A DNA stretch of 64,000 nucleotides from JANXQG01 sp963709175 (GTDB lineage Bacteria; Planctomycetota; Planctomycetia; Pirellulales; Thermoguttaceae), in the NCBI GenBank assembly GCA_963709175.1, contig CAVPVK010000011.1:496001-560000 (forward strand). Direction: 5' to 3'. The position numbers were made by a program, and so were the translations under genes. This document shows positions 1-10,147 of the stretch, piece after piece. Below the pieces are notes generated by a model. It did not search any database. It was not told where the DNA came from and was given only the letters and a program-made list of their open reading frames with translations. How positions within the stretch are numbered: position 1 is the stretch's first letter; the number at the start of each line of letters is the position of its first letter.

Positions 1-1
1 T

Positions 2-145
2 CAGTTGCTCCTCGACGTTTACCTCTTAGAGAAGGCGCTTTACGAACTGCGCTACGAATTGAATAATCGCCCCGATTGGGCGAGGATTCCCCTGCACGGG
101 ATCCAGCAGCTCTTGGAGGAGCCGGCGCTATCGACGCCAGCGTGA
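2..145 (+). CDS. C-terminal end of maltokinase / trehalose synthase fusion (partial)
   Basis: Only the last 47 residues are present; the gene enters from the left edge. The peptide carries the LLEKALYEL and ELNNRPDW signature typical of the end of maltokinase domains (Pep2/Mak1, often fused to trehalose synthase TreS), followed by ARIPLHGI and a short tail to a TGA stop. Maltokinase makes maltose-1-phosphate, which feeds glycogen-like glucan synthesis. The following gene is glgB on the same strand, which fits a treS-mak-glgB storage pathway. Whether the missing part contains the TreS domain cannot be seen. Confidence 0.75.
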   Translation, partial: QLLLDVYLLEKALYELRYELNNRPDWARIPLHGIQQLLEEPALSTPA

Positions 146-151
146 ATTTCA

Positions 152-203
152 GCGCAGGCTTTTACAGGGCGGCGACCTGTCGCCGCCCCGCAAAAGCCTG
201 CGC
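152..203. terminator. Nested perfect inverted repeat between maltokinase and glgB
   Basis: The outer arms GCGCAGGCTTTT (152-163) and AAAAGCCTGCGC (192-203) are perfectly complementary over 12 bp. Inside them GGGCGGCGAC (167-176) pairs with GTCGCCGCCC (179-188). It begins 7 bp after the upstream stop. It could act as a transcription terminator or attenuator, or be a copy of a dispersed palindromic repeat. There is no clear T tract after it, so function is inferred from shape and place only. Confidence 0.5.
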
Positions 204-270
204 GATTTCGACGGCATTGGGGCTAAAGCAGCTAAAGCCCATCCTATAGTAGATACGGAGTACGAGCACT

Positions 271-2170
271 ATGCTACTGACGAGCATCCTTTCCGACCGG
301 GACCTTTACCTATTCAACGAGGGCTCGCACGAACGGCTTTACGAGAAGCTTGGCGCATCCCTTGGAAAGCGAATCGGCCCGGGTCACGGATTTTGCCGTG
401 TGGGCTCCCAACGCCAGTAAAGTCTCCGTGATGGGTGATTTCAATGGATGGTCGAAGACCGCCCACCCACTGGAGAGCCGCGGAGTTTCAGGCATTTGGG
501 AAGGCTCGCTGCCGGATGTCGCGAATGGGGCACGGTACAAATACCATATCGTCGCTGAGCACGACGGGTACGAGGTGGATAAGACCGATCCCTTCGCCTT
601 TTGCGCAGAATTGTCGCCGCATACGGCGTCCGTGGTCTGGGACCTGGCTTACTCCTGGCGAGATGAACGCTGGATGGCCGAGCGGGGGCAGCGACAAGCG
701 ACGGATGCGCCCATGGCGATCTACGAGGTCCACCTCGGCTCCTGGATGCGATGCGGTGACGACAAGACTCGATTCTGTTCTTATCGCGAGGTGGCGGAGA
801 AACTCGCGCAATACGTCGTGGACCGCGGATTCACCCACATCGAATTCCTGCCGCTCATGGAGCATCCCTTCTATGGCTCTTGGGGCTACCAGACGACGGG
901 TTACTTCGCCCCCACCAGCCGCTATGGAACGCCACAGGACCTGATGTACTTGATCGATTCTCTGCATCAGCGCGACATCGGCGTGATTTTCGACTGGGTG
1001 CCGGCGCATTTTCCCAACGACGAACACGGCTTGGGGTATTTCGATGGCACCCATCTCTACGAGCATGAAGACCCGCGACGGGGGATCCACCCGGAGTGGC
1101 ATAGTTTTCTTTTCAATTATGGCCGCAACGAAGTACGCGCTTTCCTCCTCAGCGCGGCCATTTTCTGGCTCGATAAATACCACGTTGACGGCTTGCGAAC
1201 CGATGCGGTGGCCTCCATGCTTTACCTGGATTATGCACGGCCTGATGGACAATGGCTTCCCAACGCCTTCGGCGGTCGCGAAAACCTGGAGGCGATCCAG
1301 TTCCTACGCACTTTCAACGAACGGGTCTATGCGAATTATCCTGATGCTGTGACGATCGCCGAAGAGTCCACGGCCTGGCCCATGGTCTCCCGGCCGGTTC
1401 ACGTGGGCGGGTTGGGGTTTGGTTACAAGTGGGACATGGGCTGGATGCACGACAGTTTGGAGTACATGGGCCAGGATCCGGTCTTTCGCAAATTTCATCA
1501 TGAGAAGACGACTTTCCGCAATCTATATGTTTTCAGCGAGAACTTCATCCTGCCTTTGTCGCACGACGAGGTGGTGTACGGTAAGGGTTCGCTGCTTTCC
1601 AAAATGCCGGGTGATGCATGGCAACAGTTCGCCAACCTCCGCCTCTTGCTAGGTTGGATGTTCGCCCAGCCGGGAAAGAAGCTTTTGTTCATGGGCGGTG
1701 AGTTCGGGCAGTCGAACGAGTGGAACCACGACACCGAACTCCAGTGGGCGCTACTAGACTCGGAGCCAAACCTCCGGCTGCGGCAATGGATCGACGATTT
1801 GAACCGCGCGTACAGACGGGAGCCGGCCTTGCATCGCTTCGACTGCGATCCGCGAGGCTTTCAGTGGATCGATTGCCACGACAGCCAGCAGAGCGTGCTG
1901 ACGCTGTTACGTCGAGGGCAATCCGTAGACGCCGAGATCCTCGTGGCCTGCAATTTCACACCCGTTCCTCGGGTGAACTATCGCACGGGAGCGCCGCCGG
2001 CCCAGTGGTGGGAAGAAATCCTTAACAGTGACGCGTTGACTTACGGCGGCAGCGGCTGGGGCAATCTGGGTGGGCTGGAGCCCGCACCGGTGCCTTCGCA
2101 CGGTTTTCCATCTTCCGTCGTTCTCACTCTGCCGCCTCTGGCAGCCGTCTTCTTCCGGGCCCGGCGGTGA
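271..2170 (+). CDS. glgB: 1,4-alpha-glucan branching enzyme GlgB (frameshift near the N-terminus)
   Basis: GlgB creates alpha-1,6 branches in glycogen. The ATG at 271 has GGAG 10 bases upstream and opens a peptide of GlgB type (DLYLFNEGSHERLYEKLGA). The rest of the protein continues from about 356 in the next frame (HPLESES..), so two bases appear to be missing near 355; the long open frame starts with TTG at 350. Joined length is about 632 residues, usual for the family. A CBM48 domain (FAVWAPNASKVSVMGDFNGW) precedes the GH13 barrel with DWVPAHFP, DGLRTDAVASMLY (nucleophile Asp; Val to Thr next to it), IAEEST (acid/base Glu) and LSHDEV. It follows a maltokinase gene on the same strand. The frameshift may be a sequencing error. 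Confidence 0.93.
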
Positions 2171-2282
2171 CTTGGAGTGCTTAAGCTTATTTTCTTGCGA
2201 ACCGGCACGGGCCATGCATTCTCGATGGGTGCCTTGGCCGTCGCCGGGCGGCATCATCGTTATTTGAAAAAGGAGCACAAAC

Positions 2283-3401
2283 ATGAGAACCCGAGGAATT
2301 TTATTGACGGCGGTAGCCGTCCTGAGCCTTTCGATTAATTCTCCCAGCGAAGTCAACGCACGGGGACCGAGATCGACATCTAGTGGCAGCCCTGTGAGGA
2401 ATTGGTCTAACTTTGCCCAGAACCAGGCCGCTGCCACTGCGTACCTGCAGGGCCTTGCGGCCCGAACGGCTCGATACGATCCCAATGCAATCGCCCGACA
2501 ATACGCCCAGCAGGCCAAGTTCGTCAACGCGGCGACCGCCCTTCAAACGGCAACGACGAATCTCGCCTCGACCGTGCAGCAAGCGGTCGCTCAAAGTGGT
2601 CTGACGACAGCCAGCCCGGTCGTAACCGCGGCCGAGCAGGTCGTCCACGACGTCTTTGGGCCCATCACTTCGGGCACCGGACTAAGCCTGGTGTCAGCTT
2701 TGAACGGTTTGAACCGGCAAAATCTCGCCAACTCTCTCACTGGTCTTAGCGAGTTTGGACAATCGGGCTATTTTGGCAACGGGACGACCGTGCCGATCGT
2801 GCCATCGGGATATGGCGACTACTCTGGCTTCGGTGGTTATGGCGGCGGCTCGAGTTACGGAGGTCCCGCAGGAACAGCCGCCGGCGCAGCCTTGCAGGGT
2901 CTGGGAGACGTGACAACCGCGCAAGGTCAATACAATCAGGCTACGTCCTTAGCAGCCATCGAAGCGGCCCGCGCTCAAAGCAACGCTTTGCAGAATCAGG
3001 TTCAAGCGGTGCAGACCGGTTGGGAAGTGGCGAAAATTGGCGCTGCGGAGCGGCAACGGGAACGTGGTCCTCGGGTGAATCCGCAGGAACTCGCCCGCGC
3101 GGGTGCTCCCGCTGCCTTGAAACGAGACCAAATCGATCGCTCCAGCGGCGTGGTCTACTGGCCCGTAGCGTTGTCGGGCGACAGGTTCCAATCGCAGCGA
3201 AATACGATCGATAAGCTCACCGCCCGATGGGCCGAATACGGAAGCTTGACCGCGGAGGAGCGATCCCAGATGCGGGAAAACGTGAATATGATGCTCGGTG
3301 TCCTTAAGTCGCGCATCGCTTCCATGCCGCCGCACGACTACGTGGAGGCCAGCGGGTTCCTCAAGAGCTTGCTCTTTGAGACCACGCATACAACAGTTTA
3401 A
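2283..3401 (+). CDS. Secreted protein of unknown function, Ala/Gly-rich
   Basis: The 372-residue protein starts at an ATG preceded by AAGGAG. Residues 1-26 form a signal peptide (hydrophobic TAVAVLSLSI, cleavage near NARG). The middle is rich in Ala, Gln and Thr with helix-like segments. A Gly/Tyr/Ser-rich stretch (about 175-195) is followed by another helical region and a basic segment. The C-terminal third (SSGVVYWPVALSGDRF, then LTARWAEYG) looks folded. I do not recognise a named family; signal peptide and composition suggest an envelope protein. It follows glgB by 112 bp and precedes the hrpB promoter. Intact in a region where neighbours carry frameshifts. Confidence 0.75.
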   Translation: MRTRGILLTAVAVLSLSINSPSEVNARGPRSTSSGSPVRNWSNFAQNQAAATAYLQGLAARTARYDPNAIARQYAQQAKFVNAATALQTATTNLASTVQQAVAQSGLTTASPVVTAAEQVVHDVFGPITSGTGLSLVSALNGLNRQNLANSLTGLSEFGQSGYFGNGTTVPIVPSGYGDYSGFGGYGGGSSYGGPAGTAAGAALQGLGDVTTAQGQYNQATSLAAIEAARAQSNALQNQVQAVQTGWEVAKIGAAERQRERGPRVNPQELARAGAPAALKRDQIDRSSGVVYWPVALSGDRFQSQRNTIDKLTARWAEYGSLTAEERSQMRENVNMMLGVLKSRIASMPPHDYVEASGFLKSLLFETTHTTV

Positions 3402-3429
3402 GCAGCCCGCGGCCGGGGCATTCGGGCAG

Positions 3430-3457
3430 TGGACAAAACGGGCAAATCACCTATACT
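3430..3457 (+). promoter_or_regulatory. Sigma-70-like promoter for hrpB
   Basis: TGGACA (3430-3435) and TATACT (3452-3457) are separated by 16 bases. Each matches the consensus at five of six positions. The box lies 34 bp upstream of the hrpB ATG at 3491, in the short gap after the preceding gene. Confidence 0.55.
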
Positions 3458-3490
3458 CGCGGAATCGAGTTTTGGTCGTGCTCGCCCGCT

Positions 3491-6104
3491 ATGCTTTTCC
3501 CCCTGCCCATCGACGAGGTCATCCCGCGAGTCATCGCGGCCTTACAAACTTCGCCTGCGATAGTGTTGCAAGCCCCCACCGGCGCCGGCAAAACGACTCG
3601 CGTGCCGCCGGCAATTCTCGACGCGGGTCTGGCCGGCGGCCGGTCGGTGGTCGTGTTGCAGCCCCGCCGCGTGGCGGCACGGGCCTGCGCGGCGAATCGC
3701 TGAGGAACGGGGCGTAAAGCTCGGTGGCGAGGTTGGCTACGAGGTTCGCTTCGATCGCTGCATTGGCCCCAAAACCCGGATCAAAATCGTCACCGAAGGC
3801 ATCCTCCTCCGTACGCTTCAGCATGATCCCTTCCTGGAGTCAATGGCGGTGGTCGTGTTCGACGAGTTTCACGAGCGAAGCCTCAACAGCGACCTCGCCT
3901 TGGCCATGGCCCGGCGGGTACAAGAGACCGTTCGTCCGGATCTCAAAGTGGTTGTTATGTCGGCCACTCTAGCGGCTGAACCGATCGCCCACTGGCTCGG
4001 CGATTGCCCCGTAGTAGAAAGCCGCGGACGGCTTTATCCCGTCGAGATTCGCTACGTGGAAGACTCGCGCGGCCGCCCGCTGGCCGAGCGGACGACCGAG
4101 GCCGTCGAGCAGGTGCTTGCTCAAACGTCGGGCGACGTCCTCGTCTTCCTGCCGGGCGTGGGCGAGATCCGGCAAACGGCGCGGCGACTGGAAGCAACGG
4201 CCGCACGGCAGAACCTGGCCGTGCTGCCGCTCTATGGTGATCTGCCCGCCGAAAAACAAGACGAGGTACTCGGAAGGATCGACCGTCGAAAGGTCGTCCT
4301 TGCGACCAACGTGGCCGAGACCTCACTGACTATCGAAGGTATTACTGCGGTGGTCGATACGGGGCTGGCGCGATCGCTGCGGTTTGATCCGCACGTGGGC
4401 ATGGACCGCCTGCAATTGACGCCGGTCTCGCAAGCCTCAGCCGACCAGCGGGCGGGCCGGGCAGGCCGCACACAACCAGGTATTTGCCTTCGATTGTGGG
4501 CCGAGCGAACTCACCGCCAGCGTCCCCCAGCCGAGGAGCCGGAAGTCCGTCGCCTCGATTTAGCAGGTCCGACGCTTGAACTCCGTGTCTGGGGCGAGCG
4601 GGATTTGGAAACGTTTCCCTGGTTCGAGGCCCCGCCGGCTGTCTCACTGGCCCAGGCCGACGCCTTGCTTAAGCTTGTCGGGGCTCTCGAAGCGGGAGAA
4701 GTGACGGCCTTAGGTCGTGCGATGGCCCGACTGCCCATCGGTCCGCGCCTGGCCCGCATGCTGCTGGAGGGCGAGCGGCTTGGACAAACGGAAGTAGTGG
4801 CCTTGGCGGCGGCATTGCTCAGCGAGCGCGATCCCTTCAGATTGGGCGAGGAGGGATCGCGCTACCACCGTGCGGTGACAGCCGACTCCGATTCGGACAT
4901 CAGCGATCGGGTCGCAGCCCTGGAAGCTTTTGAGGAGTTCGGGCGGACCGATTCGCCTGCGGGACGAGTCGAGCGCGCGTCGGCCAAGTATGTGCTGCAC
5001 GTGCGAGATCAGTTGCTCCGCGAGTTGAGGCGGGCGGGGGAAGAGGGGAGACGCGGAAACGCGGGGACGCCGAGAGTCCAAGTTCCCATGCCCCACCTAT
5101 CTCGTCTCCCCCCCAGTCCTCCCAGTGTCATTTCTTCGCCCGGCGATGCCATACGGCGGGCGCTGCTGGCGGCTTTTCCCGACCGACTTGTGCGGCGGAG
5201 CGGACCTGGAAGTTGTTTTGGACGGATGGTTGGCGGCCGTGGCGTGCGAGTGCTCGATGCAAGCGCCGTCCGCAACGCCCCGTTGTTCCTGGCGGTGGAC
5301 GTCGATCGGGGCGAGTCGGAAGTCGTGGTCCGCCAGGCGTCGGCCGTCGATCGCCAATGGCTGCCCACCGATCGGCTCGCCATTCGGACCGAGGTCGAAT
5401 TCGATGCCGCCAGCGGCCGCGTGATCGCCCGGCGGCGAGTCTACTGGGAGGACTTACTCCTGGAGGAAAGCCCTGCCGCGTTGCCCGAAACTGCCGAAGT
5501 GGCCGTAATTCTTGCCCAGGTGGCATCCGAATCGCTGGAGCAGGCCTTTCCCTGGGACGATGTCGAAACGGTTGACTTTGTCAACCGCGTCCGCTGCCTC
5601 CGCCATTGGATGCCAGAGTTGGAACTGCCAGCCTTCGACTCGTCAGACCTGCGGGCCATTTTGCCGCAAGTCTGCCTTGGTTGCCGTTCACTGGAAGAAT
5701 TGCGCAAGGCCAACTGGCTGGCGCACTTGAAGGCCGCTCTCAGTCCGCAGCAACAGCAGGCCCTTTCCCGCGAAGCACCCGAGCGGATCGAGGTGCCCAG
5801 CGGCAGCCATATCAAGCTGCACTACGAGCCAGGCAAGCCGCCCGTGTTGGCGGTTCGAATCCAGGAGATCTTTGGCATGTTGGAGACGCCGCGGGTGGCA
5901 GGCCGGCGAGTACCGGTCTTGTTGCACCTGTTGGCTCCTAACCATCGTCCGCAGCAGGTGACCGACGACCTGGCCAGTTTCTGGCGAACCACGTATCACC
6001 AAGTCCGCAAGGATCTCCGCCGCCGTTACCCGAAGCACGCCTGGCCGGAGGACCCCTACGCTGCCACGGCGGAAAAAAGGCCGGGGAGGAAAGGAAGTTC
6101 GTAG
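3491..6104 (+). CDS. hrpB: ATP-dependent RNA helicase HrpB (one frameshift, one in-frame repeat insertion)
   Basis: HrpB is a DEAH/RHA-type helicase of about 820-850 residues. The N-terminal frame from ATG 3491 has the Walker A motif APTGAGKTT (residues 28-36) and QPRRVAAR; it then runs into a stop at 3703. The protein continues in another frame from about 3690 (ARRIAEERGVKLGG), so one extra base is present near 3690. Further motifs are DEFHERS (motif II, near residue 123), MSATL, VLVFLPG, ATNVAETSLTIEG and QRAGRAGRTQPG. The HrpB-specific C-terminal domain ends in LLHLLAPNHRPQQVTDDL. Between the helicase part and this domain, about 5035-5140 encodes a low-complexity stretch that looks inserted. 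The stop codon lies inside a palindromic repeat. Confidence 0.92.
5035..5140. repeat. In-frame low-complexity/palindromic insertion inside hrpB
   Basis: About 100 bp of purine-rich then pyrimidine-rich DNA interrupt a conserved part of hrpB without breaking the frame. GGGGAGACG (5045-5053) and CGTCTCCCC (5103-5111) form a perfect 9-bp inverted repeat. The encoded peptide (GRRGNAGTPRV... then PPSPPSV) is unlike the folded protein on either side. It resembles dispersed intergenic repeats rather than HrpB sequence. The boundaries are approximate. Confidence 0.5.
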
Positions 6105-6172
6105 AACGAGATTTATTCCGTTTCTGACAGCAACAGGGCAATACAATCAATTCCGCTTAATTCCGTTCTACG
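6100..6172. repeat. Palindromic repeat, CGTAGAAC family, copy 1 (overlaps the hrpB stop)
   Basis: The left end CGTAGAACGAGATTTATTCCG (6100-6120) and the right end TTAATTCCGTTCTACGG (6157-6172) are imperfect inverted copies. A perfect relative lies at 62969-63033. The TAG stop of hrpB (6102-6104) is part of the left arm, so the element supplies the end of that gene. Confidence 0.6.
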
Positions 6173-6188
6173 GAGACGCGATCAACGT

Positions 6189-6943
6189 ATGAATATGAAC
6201 ACCTTCAATCAGCTTGCCGACATTTACGAATCCATGATCGATTGGCCGAATCGCCTTGCCGCGGAAGGACCTTTTTATCGGCGCTGGTTCGAGGAGATCG
6301 GCGTCAATCGTGTCGTCGATGCAGCCTGCGGAACGGGGCATCACGCAGCCATGTTCCATGATTGGGGGCTCGAAGTGGAAGGGGCCGATCTCAGCCCGAG
6401 GATGATTGATAAAGCCAAGGCTGCTTTCGGCGAGCCGGCGGAGTTGCGCTGGGCCGTGCGGGGTTTTGGCGATCCGATTCCCGCTGCCGGGTCGTGGGAC
6501 GCAGTCGTCTGCGTAGGAAATTCGCTGGCCTTAGCGCCGATCTCTCGGCGGCACAGGAGGCTGTCTCACGGATGATGGAAGCCTTACGGCCTGGCGGCAT
6601 TTTGACGGTTCAAGTCCTCAATCTCTGGCGGCTGGCCGATGGGCCCTGCCTCTGGCAGAAATGTCTCCGCAGGCAGATGCCGCAAGGCGAGGTGTTGATC
6701 GTCAAGGGCGTGCATCGCTGTGACCGGCGGGGCTACGTCGAGCTGATCGTCGCCGATGCGACCAGCGGCACGCTGCTCGCGCACGAATCACCGCAGTTCC
6801 TCGGGCTATGTGAGGCGGAAGTTGGGGAATGGATGCATTTGGCGGGGGCAGAAGAGGTCCTGTACTTCGGCGGCTACGCAGAGGAGCAGGTCGATTTTAA
6901 TCCTGAGACGAGCGTCGACCTGGTCATGGTGGCAAAGCGTTGA
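6189..6943 (+). CDS. Class I SAM-dependent methyltransferase (one frameshift)
   Basis: Joined over a frameshift near 6530, the product has about 250 residues. The first part holds methyltransferase motif I (VVDAACGTGHH, residues 42-52), the acidic loop at the end of strand 2 (VEGADLSPRMIDKA) and WDAVVCVGNS. The second frame continues with SAAQEAVSRMMEALRPGGIL (motif around strand 4/5) and a C-terminal beta-rich part ending DLVMVAKR. This is the Methyltransf_25/11 type. The substrate cannot be told from sequence. It lies 16 bp after the palindromic repeat that ends hrpB. The frameshift could be a sequencing error because both halves are well conserved. Confidence 0.8.
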
Positions 6944-7102
6944 CGCGATCGGGGCAACTCTCGCACGATCATTTGCAATCTCTGGACCGCTGGCTCGCTT
7001 TGGACTGCGGGGACTTGTCACCGCTCTTGACTATCTCCCGAAACGCGCCGTCCCTCGCGATTCGACCCGAAGCGCTGACAAGTCACCGCACTACAAAGGT
7101 GG

Positions 7103-8146
7103 CTAAAAAGTCACCGTCTGCCCACTGACCACGGCCTCGGTCTCTTTGCGGCAAATAATCACGGCGTCACGGGCAAGGAATCCGGCTAGTAGCGGCGATG
7201 CCGCGCCCGACCCTATCGCCCGCAACACTTCACCCAATTCGTTCTCGAAGGGTGCGATAGCGTCACCAACAGGCAGTTCGGGACGCAGCGTGCCGCCGTC
7301 GTCCGTGAGCACCGTCAAAGGCGTGGCTAGCGACGGTTCGCCTCCGATGACGGCGAAATCATAGACCAAAGTCGCCTTCTCCAGATAGATCTCGTAGCCG
7401 TGGGTGAAGGGGCGGCCCTGCTGGGCAATCACGCCGCTGGCCGCCGTAACGATCAACTGAGGATCGTCGAAGCGGAATTGGGCATGGAACCGCTCCACGA
7501 CCTCGCCCCGCATGCTGCCCGCGCATTGCACAGACCTTGGCATGCCGCAAACCGTGCGAATGAAGTGGGCGTCGTGCACATGCAGGTCGAGCATCGGCCC
7601 GCCGATAACTGCCGGGTCATAGAATCTCGGCATCCACAAAGGATCGGAGATAATCCGCTTGAAGTGCCCGCCCAGCATCCGCCCGTATTTGCCGCCCTTT
7701 ATCGCTTCGTAGGCATAGCGGTACTCAGGGAAGAAGGGCAAAACGTGCCCGATCATCAACAGCCGGCCCGCCGCTTTCGACGCGGCAACCATCTCGCTGG
7801 CGGCAGCGGGCGTCAACGCGATTGGTTTCTCGCAAAAAACGTGTTTGCCGGCGGCCAGCGCGCGGCACGCGGCGGGAGCGTGTTGCGCGGTCGGCAGGCA
7901 GATATCGATCAGATCGAGCGAACCGTCGGCAAGCATCGCGTCCAGCTCCGCGTACTGGGCCACGCCCGTAAGATCCATTTGCTCGCCGGGCGGGCCAAAA
8001 TTACCCTTGATCGACCGCCAATCGCCACCGCGGCGAACCGGATCCTGCTCGCAAATAGCGCGGACCTTTACCCCCTTGAGCCGCTGGTAGGCCAGGTAAT
8101 GGATCATGCCCATGAAACCGAGACCGACGATGCCAATCGAAACCAT
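7103..8146 (-). CDS. Gfo/Idh/MocA family NAD(P)-dependent oxidoreductase
   Basis: The 347-residue protein starts at the ATG at 8146, chosen because AAGGA lies 9 bases upstream and GIVGLGFMG (Rossmann glycine motif, residues 5-13) follows at once; an open frame extends 38 codons further upstream but looks non-coding. The family motif CEKP (105-108) is present, followed by the C-terminal alpha/beta domain (GGPMLDLHVHDAHFIRTV). Members oxidise or rearrange sugars such as inositol or glucose. The substrate is unknown. Its first 43 bp recur almost exactly at 19889-19931, at the start of a truncated relative next to rhaB, so a role in deoxysugar metabolism is possible. Intact. Confidence 0.9.
   Translation of the reverse strand: MVSIGIVGLGFMGMIHYLAYQRLKGVKVRAICEQDPVRRGGDWRSIKGNFGPPGEQMDLTGVAQYAELDAMLADGSLDLIDICLPTAQHAPAACRALAAGKHVFCEKPIALTPAAASEMVAASKAAGRLLMIGHVLPFFPEYRYAYEAIKGGKYGRMLGGHFKRIISDPLWMPRFYDPAVIGGPMLDLHVHDAHFIRTVCGMPRSVQCAGSMRGEVVERFHAQFRFDDPQLIVTAASGVIAQQGRPFTHGYEIYLEKATLVYDFAVIGGEPSLATPLTVLTDDGGTLRPELPVGDAIAPFENELGEVLRAIGSGAASPLLAGFLARDAVIICRKETEAVVSGQTVTF
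8104..8146 (-). repeat. 43-bp direct repeat, left copy (start of the intact Gfo gene)
   Basis: This stretch matches 19889-19931 at 41 of 43 positions, in the same orientation. It includes the start codon and Rossmann loop of the dehydrogenase gene. The two copies flank the frameshift-rich island. Confidence 0.7.
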
Positions 8147-8422
8147 TTCGTAAGTCCTTGTTGGCAAACACTTTGCGGCGCGCCTTTCCGCAATAAGATG
8201 ATCGTTTTTTGCCTTCTTGGAGAGGCGTTGAACCGTATCTTTGTGGCATTCGTCGTGCATTGTTCTGGATCACATACATGATACCCTACCATTTCGACGC
8301 GTCGCGGCAAAGTTCTTCATTGACCATGTGCCGGGAATCAACCGGCTCATGCAGATTCCCCAGCGTGCTGATCACCGCGCACCAGGCGTTCCTGACGCAC
8401 GGTAGGTTACATAAACAGCTTT

Positions 8423-8743
8423 GTGTCCAACTTAGAGAGCATGCTCTTGAGTTGCTCGACCGACGCGTTGGTCGTGTTCTCGGCAATACTTGCCAACCCG
8501 CCAGAACTGGGCGGGTCGGCTACTAGTGTGGTCAACTTCCTCAGTTTCACCTTCACCGCGCTGCTCGGGCCGGTATTTGGATCGCGGCTGATCCAGGAGC
8601 CCGGCGATAACGACGTGATGGGTCTGGCACACTATCAGGCTGGATTCGCGCCGGTCCTCTACGGCATCGTTCTCGCGTTGGTCTTGACGTGCTTCTTGAA
8701 GGAAACCGGACCCGCCGCGCGAAAGGCCGCCGTCAACCCGTAA
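8423..8743 (+). pseudogene. MFS transporter C-terminal remnant
   Basis: Only about 80 recognisable residues remain, from about 8504: TSVVNFLSFTFTALLGPVFG, then LAHYQAGFAPVLYGIVLALV and LTCFLKETGP before the TAA. This pattern of two helices and a closing KETGP resembles the last two transmembrane segments of planctomycete MFS permeases of about 400-450 residues. The N-terminal 27 codons do not look like transporter sequence. No upstream MFS helices were found in the 240 bp before it. It is therefore probably a truncated gene at the left edge of the frameshift-rich island. Confidence 0.55.
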
Positions 8744-9183
8744 TCGGACATTTTCGACTGGCACGGGCGGATGTGACACCAGCTACCGGGTGGTCATTTT
8801 GATTATTATTTCTGGGGTTTCTTGAGCCTATGTTAGCAGAGTATTCCAAATTCTAAGTTGCCTGGGCGGGTGTATTGTCCCGCGTCTTCCTGAGCGCTAG
8901 ACTTATACACGGAAGTGATAATTTGCCCGAAGGTGGCATCATGACCAGCGGACACAGACAAGTGGTCCGTTGGTCGAACTCCTTTAGGAATAGCGCTACT
9001 CGTACCAACCAACTGCCGAGGCGGGGCTTGAGCCGGTTCGAAGCCTAGCAGGAACAAGCTCGGACAAGGGCTTAGAATCAAGCTCGTGTGCTGTGCGACA
9101 GCACAACGAATCCGGTAATGCGTTCGGCATCGCCGCGGTGAGTCATTACCCAAGTCAGATCCACGTACAAGGAGCATTCTCAA
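8744..9183. other. Gene-free stretch of 440 bp
   Basis: No convincing gene is seen. On the minus strand around 9025-9075 the sequence GAGCTTGTTCCTGCTAGGC resembles part of the repeats at 55925-56045 and 60848-60985, so this may be a third, degraded copy. A ribosome binding site for the next gene (AAGGAG, about 9168-9173) lies near its end. Confidence 0.4.
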
Positions 9184-10079
9184 ATGAATCGAATCTTGCT
9201 GTGTTTGGTTATTCTCGGCGGGGCCGTCGTGAACTGGTCTTTCGCCGCGCAGCCCGGCGAATCCGTCGGCCGACGAAGCCGCCATTCGCAAGGCGGATGA
9301 AGCCTACGTGAAGGCGTTCAACAAGCACGACGCCAAGGCCCTCGCCGACGCCTGGTCGCCGGAGGCCGTCTATCTCAACCGCGTCACCGGCGACGAAGTC
9401 ACCGGCCGGGCGGCCATCGCGGAGGAATTCACCGCCGTCTTCAAGGACCAGCCGGAGGTCAAGCTCGAACTCAACGTGCAGTCGATCCAGTTCGTCTCGC
9501 CGAATGTGGCGGTCGAGCAGGGAATCGCTAAAACGCTGGCGCCGAAAGCCGAGCCGGAGGAGGAAGAGTATAGCGCCGTCTTTGTGAGGCGCGAGGGGCA
9601 GTGGCTGCTCGATCGCGTAACGGAGAAGGCCAAGGAAGCCGCCCCGTCCCGGTACGAGCAACTGAAACCGCTGGAGTGGATGATCGGCCGCTGGGTCGAC
9701 AAGGACGACAAGGTCGACATCGAGACCGAGTGCAAATGGACGAAGAATCAGAGCTTCATCACACGTTCGTTCACGGTTGCCGCCGAGGGCCAAATCAATA
9801 TGTCCGGCATGCAGATCATCGGTTGGGATCCGGTTGCCAAGGCCATCCGGTCCTGGACGTTCGACTCCGACGGCGGCATTACCGAAGCCACCTGGACCTT
9901 CAAGAAAGATCGCTGGTTCATCCAGAACAAGGGCGTACCTGGCCGATGGTCGAAAGGCCTCGATGATCAATGTTATCAAGCCGGTAGACCAGAATTCGTT
10001 TACCTGGCAGACAGTCGAGCGGACCGCGGGCGGCGAATTGCTCCCGAATATCAATGAGGTGTTAATCGTCCGGGAGTAG
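9184..10079 (+). CDS. Secreted SgcJ/EcaC (SnoaL-like, DUF4440) protein, two frameshifts
   Basis: The ATG at 9184 follows AAGGAG and opens a signal peptide (MNRILLCLVILGGAVVNWSFAA). The frame is lost near 9257 and resumes as NPSADEAAIRKADEAYVKAF, the start of a SnoaL/DUF4440 domain (FNKHDAKALADAWSPEAVYL, then YSAVFVRREGQWLLDRV). A second domain of about 150 residues follows (LEWMIGRWVD, MSGMQIIGWDPVAKAIRSWT). Another frameshift near 9945 leads to FTWQTVERTAGGELLPNI and the true stop at 10079. Joined length is about 297 residues. The family is common in planctomycetes as secreted proteins; its reaction is not established. Three frames are needed, so it is broken as given. Confidence 0.75.
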
Positions 10080-10147
10080 CGTTGCCCGGTCATTGCAGCT
10101 TATCCCGATTCTGAAGATAGACATCAAAACAAATCATAGGTGATGAC

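Noticed and set aside
5850..5870. GGTTCGAATCC as a tRNA T-loop
   Set aside because: It lies inside the coding sequence of hrpB (AVRIQEIF) and no tRNA fold surrounds it.
7103..8260. Gfo/Idh/MocA start at 8260
   Set aside because: The extra 38 residues are non-conserved and the Rossmann motif and ribosome binding site indicate 8146.
8985..9060. Possible tRNA because of GGTTCGAAGCC
   Set aside because: The T stem does not pair (GCCGG against CCTAG) and no acceptor or anticodon arm can be formed.
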